The notes beneath the pieces are model-generated. The model had not been told where the DNA came from, made no database searches, and saw only the letters and a list, made by a program, of their open reading frames with translations. The position numbers and the translations under genes were made by a program. DNA of 64,000 bases from contig CAWBGK010000020.1 of the NCBI GenBank assembly GCA_963788305.1, positions 62,001-126,000 of the forward strand. The letters are read 5' to 3'. This DNA comes from UTCFX2 sp963788305. GTDB lineage: Bacteria; Chloroflexota; Anaerolineae; Anaerolineales; UBA4823. Positions 36,768 through 47,420 of the stretch are shown here, one piece after another. The first letter of the stretch is position 1. The number at the start of each line of letters is the position of its first letter.

Positions 36768-37833
36768 ATGAGTGGGGAAGTTCCCGATCTCAGCATCATC
36801 CTTCCTTGCTTCAACCGGGCGCACGACCTCGCCCGTGTGTTGAATGCCTTCGACCAGCAATCCGGATGGACCTCTTTTGAGCTGATTGCTGTGGATGACG
36901 GATCCACCGACGGCACCTACGAGCTTCTCAGCACATATCAACCCACAAGCTATTCCCTGCAGGTCGTCCGGCAGGAGCGCAATCAAGGCCCGGCTGCAGC
37001 CCGAAATGCCGGGATAAGTCAAGCAAAATCACCGATTGTTCTCTTTGCCGGCGATGATATTTTACCGGATCGGTATCTCGTGTCCGGGCATCTGGCAGCC
37101 CACCGTTATTATCCAGGGAAGGAAATTGCCGTCCTTGGCAAAGTGATCTGGCCGAAGGACATGCCGGTCAACACCCTGATGGCGCATATCGATGGGATTG
37201 GCGCCCAACAGTTCAGCTACCATTATCTTCGCACGGGGATGATGTACGATTTCCGCCACTTCTATACCGCCAACGTCTCAGTCAAGCGAGAGCTTCTGAC
37301 GGAGCAGGACAAATGGTTTGATACCGATTTCCCGTACGCTGCGTTTGAGGATACTGAATTCTCCTACCGGTTAAGTCAGGCCGGGATGAAGATCATCTAT
37401 TTAGAACATCTGCTCGGCTACCATTATCACTATCACACCATCTGGACCTTTTCCATCCGCCAGTTCAGAGCAGGGATGATGGCCTGTCATGTGGTAAAAA
37501 AGCAGCCAGGGAGCAGGAATTTGGTCCTCGGCAGACGGTGGAAACTGCGCCTTCTCCGGCTTCAATGGTTGTCCGTCCTTAAAAAACCCGACGAGACAGC
37601 CGCTGCAGAGCTGGAAAGCCAGGCGCTCCACCTGGCCAGCCAATACGAGTGGAAATCGCATCCAGCGCTTGACCGGTTCTATCTGGGATTGCTCTATTAT
37701 TTCTTTTATAAAGGGACTTATTTTTGGGTCTTTTTCCGATGAAGCAAAAGCCAAAAAGATCAGCAGCCTGTTGGCCGGACGCATGCTCGCACCAATCTCA
37801 GCGCTGATCTCACAACAAACCGGCGGATCTTGA
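36768..37833 (+). CDS. Family 2 glycosyltransferase, frameshift near 3' end
   Basis: About 354 residues. Motifs: LSIILPCFNRAHDLARVLNA, LIAVDDGSTDGTYELLSTYQ, GPAAARNAGISQAKSPIVLF with AGDDILPDRYLVSGH, and the acceptor segment FPYAAFEDTEFSYRLSQAGM. Near 37738 (TTTTTCCGATG) the frame shifts; the continuation DEAKAKKISSLLAGRMLAPI runs to a stop at 37831-37833, while the unshifted frame stops at once. It ends five bases from a convergent minus-strand methyltransferase. Confidence 0.82.
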
Positions 37834-37837
37834 GTGT

Positions 37838-38620
37838 TCACACCTTCCGAAAAAGATACATGTCTTGTTCGGATGAATCTCGCACACCGCCTGACAGATG
37901 ATCAACCAGGACCAGGTTCAGAGAGCTCTGCAGTTCTCGCATATACTTCTCGGAATGATAGGTTGCACAGGCGTTTGTCCCGCGAAGCTCCGCCCCAAAA
38001 ACTATCACGCCGTCGGTCTCGAGTTTTTCAAGCCAGTCGCTCGAAAAACCAGATTTCCAGGCTGAACGTTTTCCATGGACTGTGATCAGCAAGTGACCGT
38101 CTGTTTTTACCACGCGTGTCAGCTCCTTGAACCAGGCTTCCTGCTGGTTGATATCGAAATGGGTGAAAACTGAATAGGCGTAGACGAGTTCAAAAGATTC
38201 GTCTGCAAAATCCAGCGGCGGATTGGCTTGATTGACTTTGAACTTTCCCATCTTGGAAAGTTTTTTCTGACACCACTCGATCAGGTCAGGATTGTAATCC
38301 GTTCCCCAGATTTCACATTGATGGCGAAGATCAGACCACCAACGAGTGATCCTCCCGCACCCGCAGCCGAAATCGAAGACCGATTTCAGCTCATTCACCT
38401 CCACACCATTCCTGCGCAAGAAGGTGGTAATCGCCTGATGCATAAAAAGCCCACCCAGCTGGTACCAGGCGATTTCTCTTGTCCCAATCACCAAATTAAT
38501 CAACTTTGCTGGCGGGAAAGGATACCCATCAAGCGATCCAATCAAGCGATAGCTCAGGTTATAGACATCAATTCGATACTTGCGGACAATTCGATTTAAT
38601 AATGACTTTGCTTTTCTCAT
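37838..38620 (-). CDS. SAM-dependent methyltransferase, minus strand
   Basis: 260 residues, unbroken. Motif I is SVFDFGCGCGRITRWW, motif II IWGTDYNPDLIEWCQ, and motif IV/V is SFELVYAYSVFTHFDINQQ followed by VVKTDGHLLITVHGKR. It is a class I enzyme of the type common in glycan loci. The minus orientation and the AT-rich DNA behind its start set it apart from its neighbours, which hints at separate acquisition. A TATAAT on the minus strand at 38742-38747 could be its -10 box, about 120 bases upstream. Confidence 0.85.
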   Translation of the reverse strand: MRKAKSLLNRIVRKYRIDVYNLSYRLIGSLDGYPFPPAKLINLVIGTREIAWYQLGGLFMHQAITTFLRRNGVEVNELKSVFDFGCGCGRITRWWSDLRHQCEIWGTDYNPDLIEWCQKKLSKMGKFKVNQANPPLDFADESFELVYAYSVFTHFDINQQEAWFKELTRVVKTDGHLLITVHGKRSAWKSGFSSDWLEKLETDGVIVFGAELRGTNACATYHSEKYMRELQSSLNLVLVDHLSGGVRDSSEQDMYLFRKV

Positions 38621-39072
38621 GTTTCAATCCTTGATCGACCAGAGTGTAAAATTTTAGCCAGCTCCCGCATTTTTTAAGATATTTCCAGGTTATCGGGCAA
38701 TAGGATAAAGGATGTCCATTAGGAGATGATCCTGAAATGCTATTATACATTCTCTCGTTCAATTGTCTTCTCCTGAGTCATATCGATCAATCCAAGCTCT
38801 ATCCGAAATTAAGGTTTTTTACACCGACCTAATCATTGAGATGTCCATCTTTTCGCAATCCATAAGTTGCTTTATAAGAGATATGCAGAACAACGCCTTG
38901 AAATCCAAGACGATCTTTGGACTATTGTTCAAAATAGATATCTAATTCACGAAAGGAAAACAGGAATCTCTGCATATTTGTTTGTCAACCAAAAAATCAC
39001 TCCATTTTAGTATTTATGTACTACTAAAATCACAAAAGCTTGAGGTTTTCTAATTTTTCATAAAATCCTGAG

Positions 39073-39103
39073 AGAATAGCCGTGAACCAATGGCGGCTAT
39101 TCT
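39073..39103. repeat. Ten-base hairpin in the AT-rich stretch
   Basis: AGAATAGCCG pairs exactly with CGGCTATTCT over an 11-base loop. It is followed by TCATTTAAATG, too few T for a good terminator on this strand. Function unknown. Confidence 0.5.
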
Positions 39104-39196
39104 TCATTTAAATGTACAAAAAAATAGTTTGTCGATTCCACCAATCCTGTTCTATATTAATAACAAATTAATAAGCAGCGCTTTCACACTTGTAAT

Positions 39197-39223
39197 TTGA
39201 TAAGATCGCTTATCTTGTAAAAT
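39197..39223 (+). promoter_or_regulatory. Candidate promoter with a palindromic operator, upstream of the beta-helix gene
   Basis: TTGATA at 39197 and TAAAAT at 39218 are 15 bases apart, and the palindrome GATAAG-ATCG-CTTATC (39199-39214) lies between and over them, as an operator would. The gene start is 260 bases further on, leaving a long leader. Weak spacing makes this a low-certainty call. Confidence 0.3.
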
Positions 39224-39483
39224 CTAGGTATGAAATAAAAAAAGTTCTTTTCACAAATTTTCTGAGATAGTGGATTCAATCGATTTATAACGATCCATCC
39301 ATGAGCAAGACGATCAGGCCGCTGGGCAATTTCCAGCAGTTGCTGCTGCGCTCGTTTATTGTTGAAAGAACGATTAACAAATAAAGGTAAATCAAAATTT
39401 GAATGTACTCTTCCGGTTCATCACTGCACATCGATCTGAGTTCGTTCAAGGTTGAATAACGAAGACAACCGGTAAGGAGAAAA

Positions 39484-42120
39484 AATGCTAACCAAAAAAT
39501 TACTTCAGATAAGCATGACCGTTTTGATGGTGTTCTCATACACCCAACCATCACAGGCAGCCTCCGTATTTGCAGGAGGCCCCGCTAGCAGGTCCCGTCA
39601 TAAACGTTCCAGGAGACGCCAATACCGATCTCCAAACTGCGCTCAACCAGGTGCCAAATAACGGAACGATCGAGATCCAATCCGGGACCTACAGCTCGCC
39701 AACTCCGGCTTTTTCATTCAATGGGCAAGACCGGAGCTTCACCATCCAGGCCGCCGATGGTGCCAACGTGGTTCTTTCTGGCGCAGGCAACCATCGGATC
39801 ATCGAGCTGATCAATTCCCCGCTTGCGCATGTCGTGTTCAAGGGGATTACGTTTGCGAACGGCTACGATGCCAGTTCATCTCACGGCGCCGGAGTGACCG
39901 TTTCAAACTCGAATGTGACCTTCATCGATTGCATTTTCGAGAACAACCGTCAGGCTGGCTACCGCTATAACTTGAGCGCGGCTTCGGTGTTCGTGGGTGA
40001 TGGTTCAACAGCGAATTTTTTCAGCACCATCTTCAGGAATAACACTTCAGAAGATGGCGGCTCTGGGATCGCCACACGAGATTCGACCATTAATGTCCAT
40101 AATTCCCAGTTCCTGAACAACACGACAACTTCAACGACTTATCTGGGTGTCCCAGTTGGCGGAGGCATTAATATCGCTAACTCTGTCGCCAGGGTCACAA
40201 ACTCCCGCTTCTATGGGAACAATACTTTTGGACATGGATCAGCTATCTATATTATCGGAGAGTGGTTTAAAACCGGAAGTGATGTCATAGTAGCGAATTC
40301 CTCCTTCGAAAACAACCATGTTGTTCGCACCAACTCTGTTTTTGAGCCGATTTCAGGCGGCGGAATAAATGTTGAAGACAATACCCGATTGAAGGTATAC
40401 CATTCTCGTTTCATCAATAACAGCGCCTGGGTCGGCGGCGGGATGAGCATCTACCGGGCTAAAGTGGAGATCCGCGACAGCGTGTTCATCGGTAACCGCG
40501 CCACCGATCCGGATCCAAACTCGGGATTCGGTGGGGCAATCTCCTTCAACATTAATGACCGCCCGGATGCCTCCAGCCTGCTTATTGAAGACACCTTGAT
40601 CCAGGGCAAATACCCGGGCTACACAACCGTCGCCAAGTATGGCGGTGGATTACACGCCCATAACAGCGTCCCATCAACCAGGCCTCCCATCACGCTTCGG
40701 CGAGTCATCCTGTAACGACCTGGATACCACGACAACGTCGACCAAACCCACCCTCGGGGCAGGGATCGAAATCGGGGATGTGAACTTCTTGATGGAAGAC
40801 TTGATCGTCATGAACTGCGATGCTCGCGGTCCGCTGGGTGGCCGCGGTGGTGGTATGATCGCCTTCGGAAACACTAACATTAATATCCTTCGATCTGCAT
40901 TTGCAAACAATTCGGCCGATTCGATCGGGGCAAGCCTCGAAACCTGGGGGTCTACGCTCAATGTCGCCAATTCCAGCTTCTTCAACAACGTCCTCAGCCC
41001 GGGTGTGAAGGAGTATGCAAGCGGTTCGCTCGGTGCGGCCATTTTCTCCAGCCCGGATTTCGGCCGCAATTTGTCGATGAACGGCACCGTCGCGAACAAT
41101 TTATTCCAGAACAACGACGGCCTGGCTGCATATGATGACGATCGCGCCACAGGATCACTCAATGCATTGGTCTACAATAACAATAGCTTTTACGAAACCA
41201 CTTTTGGCGACAAAATCTATAGAGATTCACTCACCGATGTTCAATCCCCCGCTGGATTAAACAGCCTGGTGGTTTCCCGGTCAGGTTCCTCGACCGACAA
41301 AGCTCCTCAAAATAACAACCAGTTGCTTGCTAATTCATCAACGATCAATAAACTTTATGCTGCACCCAGCATGCTGCTGCCGGTTCTGGCAGCCGGCGAA
41401 TATGCCCAAAGTACAACAGGCTATTTGGGTTACGGCTGGAACGGCTCTTCGGCAAATCTGGATGGATCGTCTCTATCCTCCCAAACGGGAGTTCAACCCA
41501 CGACCACCACAGGGAATCACAGCATGAATGTCGACGGGACAAACTCGACCGTCCAGCTCCCAATGGGACCTGCCCCGGCTTTCAACGCCTCTATGATGTC
41601 CGGAAATCCATATTCAACCCTGAGTTGGGAGCACACCGCAGGTTCTTTCCTGGGCATTTATGCAAACCAGGGTCTTAATCTGTCCAACCAGAGCTCTGGG
41701 TCAGTTCAAGTTCAATCCACCAACCGCATCTATTCGGTCTATCTGGTCACAAAAGAAGGTGGCTTTGTCAAGTCATTTGACACGCGCACGGCAAAGCTTT
41801 TCGCCCAGGACAAAATGACCGTCTTGATCAGTCTCGACCAGCCCAACCGGGAAGCATCTTTCCCAATCCAAAACATCGGCGGTTGGACCATCGATTGGAC
41901 TGCAGAGACCAGCACGCCCGACTTGATCCAGATAACAACTTCAAGCGGAACCATCACCAGTGTTGGAGCCGTCCCGTTCAATATTTTACCGGACCAACCA
42001 GGCACATATAATGCCAAGATGGATATTGACGGCGGTCCAGCGGGCTTTGCCCAGGTGACGATTGAGATCATTGTTGTTGAAACGGTTGAAAACGTTTTTC
42101 TACCAGTTGTAAAGCGGTGA
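39484..42120 (+). CDS. Secreted right-handed parallel beta-helix protein, two frameshifts
   Basis: About 878 residues. The ATG at 39484, behind AAGGAG, opens a signal peptide (QISMTVLMVFSYTQPSQAA). A shift near 39575 leads to INVPGDANTDLQTALNQVPN and to repeated beta-helix coils with runs like VTFIDCIFENNRQAG, INVHNSQFLNNTTTS and VEIRDSVFIGNRATD. A shift near 40700 leads to more coils and then a C-terminal beta-sandwich-like region (NIGGWTIDWTAETSTP). It ends ENVFLPVVKR, a motif resembling EIYLPVIFR in the hydrolase at 20926. Such proteins bind or cleave polysaccharides, or act as adhesins; no catalytic site was recognised. Separate promoter and terminator mark it as its own transcription unit. 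Confidence 0.75.
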
Positions 42121-42215
42121 GTAGTTTAAAACTGGCCGGCTGCGCCTCGCCCTGCCCCGGGAATTAATCCGGTTTCGCAAAAAGAGCCGTTCAGTCAGAT
42201 GCCGGTTCTCCCTAG

Positions 42216-42272
42216 AACCTGCCAATCGTCCACTTTTTCAAATAGAATTTGTGGCCGAAAGGCAGGTTTTTT
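42216..42272 (+). terminator. Terminator-like stem after the beta-helix gene
   Basis: AACCTGCC at 42216-42223 pairs with GGCAGGTT at 42261-42268, with an inner CCAC/GTGG pairing in the loop, and six T run from 42267. The stem is about 100 bases after the beta-helix stop. The 330 bases between the two genes hold nothing else recognised apart from a possible TGTTAACAT -10 box at 42415. Confidence 0.5.
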
Positions 42273-42448
42273 ATTGCCTGATCCATCGGCGCCAGCAGCC
42301 ATACGACAAATGCTCATTCATTCAAGAAAAGCTTGCAGGTCTATCCCTCCTTTCAATCCTGGCATCGTGCTCGACCCCCATCAATGTTTACGAATGGACA
42401 TTTCAGAAAAAATCTGTTAACATATTTTTTTATGACCAAGATAACCAT

Positions 42449-44131
42449 ATGAAAAAGACCTGGATCGGGATTCTTGTAGGAATGCTTCTTCTTTCGCTCC
42501 TCAAGCTTTGGCTAGTTGAGGCGCAGTCAGTGTATGTCCTGGCTTATGCCCTTCACGATGACGCCTTATTCCTGAAACTTGCTCAACATTTATTAAAGGG
42601 TGAGTGGTTGGGACCTTACGATCAATTTACTCTGATCAAAGGTCCCTTCTATCCGATGTTCATTGCTGGCGTTCATGATCTGGGCGTCCGCCTCCTTTTC
42701 GCCCAGCATTTCTTGTACGTGTTTGCATGTTGGGTCCTGACAGCCGCCTTGATCCCCGCATTTAAGAAACCAGCCTTATTGCTGATCTTCTTTGGCGCAC
42801 TCCTGTTCATCCCGGTCAGCTATGAAATCTCTACCTTTCGCGTCCTTCGCGAGGGCATCTACACATCGCTTGTGCTTCTGGTTTTGGGATGCGCCTTTGG
42901 TCTGGCGCTTCGCCCTGCATCAGCATGGACCAGACTTTGGCCCTGGGCTTTCGGGCTTGGGCTATCCCTCTCCGCTTTCTGGCTCACGCGCGAGGAAGGG
43001 ATCTGGCTTCTTCCATCCCTTGGGCTGATCATCGCCCTTGCAGTTTATCAAAGCAAAAGGTGCGGTTTGTGGGCCTGGAAAAGCAGGCTTGCGCTTTGGC
43101 TGGGTGTGCTTGCGATCCCGGTTGTTTGCGTATGGATGGTTTCAGCCGCGAACATGCAGAATTATGGTGTTTTCGCAAAGACCGAATACGATTCAGCGGT
43201 CTTCAAATCAGCTTACGGCTCGTTGACCCGCGTCAAAGCTGGAATCCGCCGTCAACAGGTCCCTGTGACCCGCAAAGTACGGATGAACATCTATGATGTC
43301 AGCCCGACATTCGCTGAGCTTCACCCCTACCTTGAAGGACAGATTGGCAAGGGATGGGGAGAGTTCGGTAATAAAAATCCGCAGAATGTTAATGAAATTT
43401 TGGGTGGTTGGTTTATGTGGGCTTTTCGAGATTCGGTCTCACACGCCGGATATTATTCTAAGGGCAAATTCCCTGAGGATTTCTACCTTAAAATGACGGA
43501 TGAGATCGAGACTGCCTGCAGAAAAGGATTTTTGTCCTGTTATCCACCTCGTTCCTCGATGATACCCCCTGTTTTGATTGAAGACATGCGCCCGCTAGCA
43601 CATTATTTTCAGGATGATTTGCTGAGCATCCTTCGATATGAAGCCTTTCTCATCGATTGTCCAGCCTACACCCCTGATCCAGATCATGATGCCTCGATAT
43701 TTCCACGGCTGACCGGCGAAGAGTCCTGCAGAACCAGCGAAGAGCTGGCTTCAATCCCTTTTCCGCTGCCAGAACGGGAACGGTTAAAAGGCATTAAAAT
43801 GACAATCCTGCACGGCATTCTGGATTCTTTCCAAAGCTTCCACTTGCCCCTGGCGATAATCGCCCTGCCAGCATATGCGGCGCTTTTTCTGCTCCAATTC
43901 AAGAGAAAAAGAATGCTCGACAGTTGGGCTGTTGCATCCATATTTTTGACCGGAGCGCTGACCCGGATTCTTTTGGTCGCCCTCTTTCAGCTGACATCCT
44001 ACCCCAATTTCACGGTCGGGTACATGGCGCCAGCCTATCCGCTGCTCTTAGGATGGTGCACGCTATCAATTCTGGGTCTGATCTCCGAATGGATGCTGCC
44101 TGATCCGGTTCTTTCAACCGCCAGTTCTTGA
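42449..44131 (+). CDS. Polytopic GT-C-like membrane protein
   Basis: 560 residues from MKKTWIGILVGMLLLSLLKL; a longer reading from 42251 would start inside the terminator region. The first loop reads YALHDDALFLKLAQHLLKGE and FTLIKGPFYPMFIAGVHDLG, with the Asp-Asp pair of lipid-phosphate sugar transferases. About eleven membrane segments are seen, with a soluble loop of about 230 residues (about 265-480) before the last three. It probably transfers a sugar or acyl-sugar outside the membrane. It faces a minus-strand acyl carrier protein and is separated from it by 75 bases. Confidence 0.72.
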   Translation: MKKTWIGILVGMLLLSLLKLWLVEAQSVYVLAYALHDDALFLKLAQHLLKGEWLGPYDQFTLIKGPFYPMFIAGVHDLGVRLLFAQHFLYVFACWVLTAALIPAFKKPALLLIFFGALLFIPVSYEISTFRVLREGIYTSLVLLVLGCAFGLALRPASAWTRLWPWAFGLGLSLSAFWLTREEGIWLLPSLGLIIALAVYQSKRCGLWAWKSRLALWLGVLAIPVVCVWMVSAANMQNYGVFAKTEYDSAVFKSAYGSLTRVKAGIRRQQVPVTRKVRMNIYDVSPTFAELHPYLEGQIGKGWGEFGNKNPQNVNEILGGWFMWAFRDSVSHAGYYSKGKFPEDFYLKMTDEIETACRKGFLSCYPPRSSMIPPVLIEDMRPLAHYFQDDLLSILRYEAFLIDCPAYTPDPDHDASIFPRLTGEESCRTSEELASIPFPLPERERLKGIKMTILHGILDSFQSFHLPLAIIALPAYAALFLLQFKRKRMLDSWAVASIFLTGALTRILLVALFQLTSYPNFTVGYMAPAYPLLLGWCTLSILGLISEWMLPDPVLSTASS

Positions 44132-44205
44132 AGCAATAAAAAACTTCCTCACGAAAATAGCTCCTCGCAATCCAACCCCAGCTCTCTTCAGCGGGCATCT
44201 TTCGA

Positions 44206-44469
44206 TCACCTGGCTGCGTGCTGATCCATTCTCCTCTCCACCATTTCCGCGAGCTGGCCGATTGTGTCAAACACATCCATGTTCAGCTCTGTATCATCAA
44301 TGTGCACTCCAAAAACCTCGTCAATAAAAACCGCCAGGTCCACAAGGTGGAACGAATCGATCAAACCGCTGGAGATCAATGGGTCGTCGCGTTCTAATTC
44401 GAATTTCGGCCGTTTCAAAACCTGGGTGCGGATATACTCTGCCAGTTTTTCTTCGATTTCTGCTCTCAT
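44206..44469 (-). CDS. Acyl carrier protein, minus strand
   Basis: 87 residues. The phosphopantetheine Ser is in SGLIDSFHLVDLAVFIDEVF, and the last third has the usual VHIDDTELNMDVFDTIGQLA helix. Its start overlaps the stop of the fatty acyl-AMP ligase, so the two are co-translated. It differs from the carrier at 2864, which pairs with the amino acid ligase. It would receive a fatty or other acyl group from the ligase. Confidence 0.88.
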   Translation of the reverse strand: MRAEIEEKLAEYIRTQVLKRPKFELERDDPLISSGLIDSFHLVDLAVFIDEVFGVHIDDTELNMDVFDTIGQLAEMVERRMDQHAAR

Positions 44470-46246
44470 TATTCACCTCGTAACTGCGGGGAATCTCCTG
44501 TCTGCAGCGGTCCATCTTCCAAAGCACTCTCCTGCAGATACTTCTCCCGGTTCGCCGAGCGAGAGATTTTCCCGCTGGATGTCTTTATTAGCCAGCTCCG
44601 CTCGACAAACCAGATCTCTGAAAGCGCAATTTCGCTTTGCTGGACCACACGACGGCGAAGCTCTACCTCGAGTTTCTTTCTTTCGCTTCTGCTCAGGCGC
44701 CCATCCTCCAATTCGCAAACCATCACAATGTTTTCCGAGCCGAGCGTCTGGTCGAACAGACCAAATGCAGCGCTGCGTCCAGGGATGATCCCGGGAATCT
44801 CGTTAGCAATCGCCTCTAAATCCTGCGGATAGATGTTTTTTCCGCCCACGATGATCAAGTCTTTTTTTCGACCTGTGATAAAAAGCTCTCCCATCTGCAA
44901 GATAGCCCATATCGCCAGTGTGATACCAGCCGTCCTGGATGGTTTCTTGGGTGACATCAGGTCGGCGGTAATAACCGCTTAACATGCAGTTGCTGCGTAA
45001 GGCGATCTCACCAATCTGCCGCTCCTGGAGCAGTTTGCCGTCAGAATCCAGAATACGAATCTCCGTCCCGGAAATTGGAAAACCGCAGCTCACCATCGCC
45101 GTTGAGCCTCCCTCGTCTGCCGGTCCCGGAGCTGCCTTCTGCTCCTTTTGAAGGATGGAAGTTCTCACCCAATCCACCCGGACGGATTTCCCTACCGGAT
45201 ATTGTGTGACGGCAAATGTGTTCTCTGCCATCGCGTAGCATGTCGAAAGCGCAGCTTGATTTACACCAATAGCGGAAAATTTCTCGAAGAATATCCTGAT
45301 GGCTCTGCAGATGAACTGGCTCTGAACAGTTGATGAAGGCGCGCATGCTGGAAAGGTCAATGCCGGATAAATCCCGAGGCCGGATCACCCGCGCCGAATG
45401 ATTGTAGGCAAAATTGGGCATCCAGCATAAAGTCCCTTTTTCACGCTGGATCACCTGGAAGAGGACCTTTGGATCTCGCACCCATTTGAAAGGCGACATT
45501 AACACCAGGGGGATACCGGCGACCAGCGGCATCAAAAATCCGGCGATCAACCCCATATCATGATAAAGCGGCAGCCAGCTGACAACGACGTCATCAGGCT
45601 TTAAATCGATCGCCCTGCTGTACGATTCGATTTGATTCAACACCGCCCGATGGGAAAGCGCGACACCTTTCTGCAATCCAGTCGTTCCACTGCTGTGTTG
45701 CAGAAAAGCGGTCTTGTCGCCGGAAAAATCGGGCCATACTCGTTCTTGATAATCCCCAACCGCTTTCCTGATGACTTCATCCGTGCCGAGCACTGCACAC
45801 CCTGCATCGGCAAGAAGACTTGCCAGCTCAGCCTTAAACTCAGGAGAAGTGATCACTGCCCTGGCCTGAGAGATTTTCACCAGCTCTCTCACTCGTGTCA
45901 TGTAGATTTGAGGATCTAGTTTTTCAGTCAAGAAAGGGAAAATCGAGCCGATTGCTCCCAGGTACATCGCTCCCCAGAACGCGTACAGCAAATCCAGCTC
46001 ATGGCGCAGCACCAGGATGACCAGGTCGTCCTCGCGTACACCAGCAGCCTGCAAAGCCACTGCATACCGCGCCGACTGGTGATGGAGCTCTGCTGCAGAG
46101 ATCCGAAGCTCGCTCTGATCCTCGTTAAGGAAAACCAAAACCGGGTGCTCAGGGCTGCTCCTGGCGCGCTCCTGGATGGGCTGAGTCAGGGTATGGCAGG
46201 ATCCAATCCGCAGGATTTCTGGCGATTTATCCTTTGTTGCTCTCAC
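44469..46246 (-). CDS. Fatty acyl-AMP ligase (FAAL-like), minus strand, two frameshifts
   Basis: About 590 residues. The ATP loop is AFLQHSSGTTGLQKGVALSH, with SWLPLYHDMGLIAGFLMPLV and LVLMSPFKWVRDPKVLFQVI typical of FAAL-type adenylating enzymes. The C-terminal lid is ELFITGRKKDLIIVGGKNIY followed by SSGKISRSANREKYLQ with the catalytic Lys. Frames shift near 45287 (GAGAAATTTTCC on the minus strand) and near 44895 (GATGGGAGAGC). FAALs activate a fatty acid as acyl-AMP and load it on a carrier protein; the carrier gene follows directly. Product may be an acylated glycan or a glycolipid. A CoA ligase reading is less likely but not excluded. Confidence 0.82.
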
Positions 46247-46303
46247 AGGAAGGAGATTTTATCACAACCCAGACATCGCCTTCCAATCTGAAATTCTTGG
46301 TTT

Positions 46304-46312
46304 TGATATAAT
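46304..46312 (+). promoter_or_regulatory. Extended -10 promoter of the second glycosyltransferase block
   Basis: TGATATAAT lies in the 120-base gap between the divergent acyl-AMP ligase and the glycosyltransferase that starts at 46367. It is a perfect TGnTATAAT without a visible -35 box. Confidence 0.5.
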
Positions 46313-46366
46313 CATTCCAAACCCTTGCTGAATGTCCTTCGGCGCCGAAAGTTGTCCAGGAATAGT

Positions 46367-47420
46367 ATGCCGGCTTTCATCCATGAATCCGATCCGCTCG
46401 TATCGATTGTCGTCCTGAACTGGAATGGGGCGCTCATCTTGCCTCGCTGCTTGAATGCGATCGCGGCGCAGACATTCCAGGACTTCGAAGTGATCGTTGC
46501 AGACAACGCCTCAACCGACGGGTCGGCAGAAGAGATCGAAAAACGCTGGCCGGGCTTCAAGGTCATACGTTTTGATCAGAACCTGGGATTTGCCTTGGGA
46601 AACAACCGCGCCGCCTCCGAGGCGAAAGGTCGCTGGCTTGCATTCGTGAATAACGACGCGTTTCCAGACCCCGATTGGTTGGGATGCATCATGAAGGCTG
46701 CCCAGACAAATCCGGGTTTTTCGTTTTTCAGCTCTCGATTGGTGTACGCGGACCAGCCTGATCGGGTTCAAAGCAGCGGAGATATCTACAATATCAGCGG
46801 ATTTGCCTGGTCGCGGGACAATCATTGTCCGGTCGAGCAGGCGCACCTCGACCCGGATGAGGTTTTTAGCCCCTCCGCAGCTGCAGCGGTTTACTTAAGC
46901 GATGCGTTTATCGAAGCAGGTGGATTTACCCGGCGCTTCACCAGCCACCATGAGGACGTCGACCTTGGTTTCCGCCTTCGACTGCTGGGATATCGCTGTC
47001 TATTATGTCCCAGGCGCTGTTGTCCCTCACCTGGGGTCAGCCAGTTACGGGAAAGAAAGCAACCGGACTGTTTATCAAGTTCAGCGAAATGTGGTCTGGG
47101 CGTATTTTGTCAATATGCCAGGCGTTCTTTTTTGGAAGTATCTACCCGCTCATCTGCTTGCCAACTTTGTCTTTATAATTTACTATACGCTCCGCCGGCA
47201 AGCTGGCCCGGTCTGGAAAGCCAAATGGGACGCCCTTCGCACCCTGCGCGAGACGCTTCATGAACGCACGCGGATCCAGAAAATCCGGCGGGTAGAGCCC
47301 AAAGAGATTGACCGGATTCTCAATCACAATTGGTTGGCGCCGTTTTTGCTTGGCAGGCGAACCCGTGCAGTCCGCTCGCGCTTCAATCCTACCAGTGAGA
47401 GAAGAAATAAACCGAGATGA
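46367..47420 (+). CDS. Family 2 glycosyltransferase, one frameshift
   Basis: About 350 residues. ATG 46367 has AGGA eight bases before it; a TTG at 46325 is possible but less likely. Motifs: VSIVVLNWNGALILPRCLNA, VIVADNASTDGSAEEIEKRW, NLGFALGNNRAASEAKGRWL and FTSHHEDVDLGFRLRLLGY. The frame shifts near 46990; CWDIAVYYVPGAVVPHLGSA and a membrane-like stretch (LPAHLLANFVFIIYYTL) follow. This is the wide rhamnosyltransferase-like group. The stop overlaps the next gene by four bases. Confidence 0.82.

Larger units (their letters stand above)
38621..39483. other. AT-rich gene-free stretch
   Basis: About 860 bases clearly richer in A and T than the rest, with no recognised gene. It holds ATTTTAGTA / TACTAAAAT as a nine-base inverted repeat near 39004-39030, a ten-base hairpin at 39073-39103, the palindrome GATAAGATCGCTTATC at 39199-39214 and a short open frame at 39301-39384 (27 residues, no similarity recognised). 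It may be a regulatory region for the beta-helix gene or a scar of inserted DNA. Confidence 0.5.

Noticed and set aside
38763..38945. A 60-residue open frame in the AT-rich stretch
   Set aside because: No ribosome site, no recognised family and chance open frames are expected in AT-poor stop contexts of this size; composition is unlike the coding neighbours.
42199..42448. Coding sequence before the GT-C protein (N-terminal extension to 42251)
   Set aside because: It covers a terminator-like stem and a possible promoter; the ATG at 42449 begins right before the first membrane helix.
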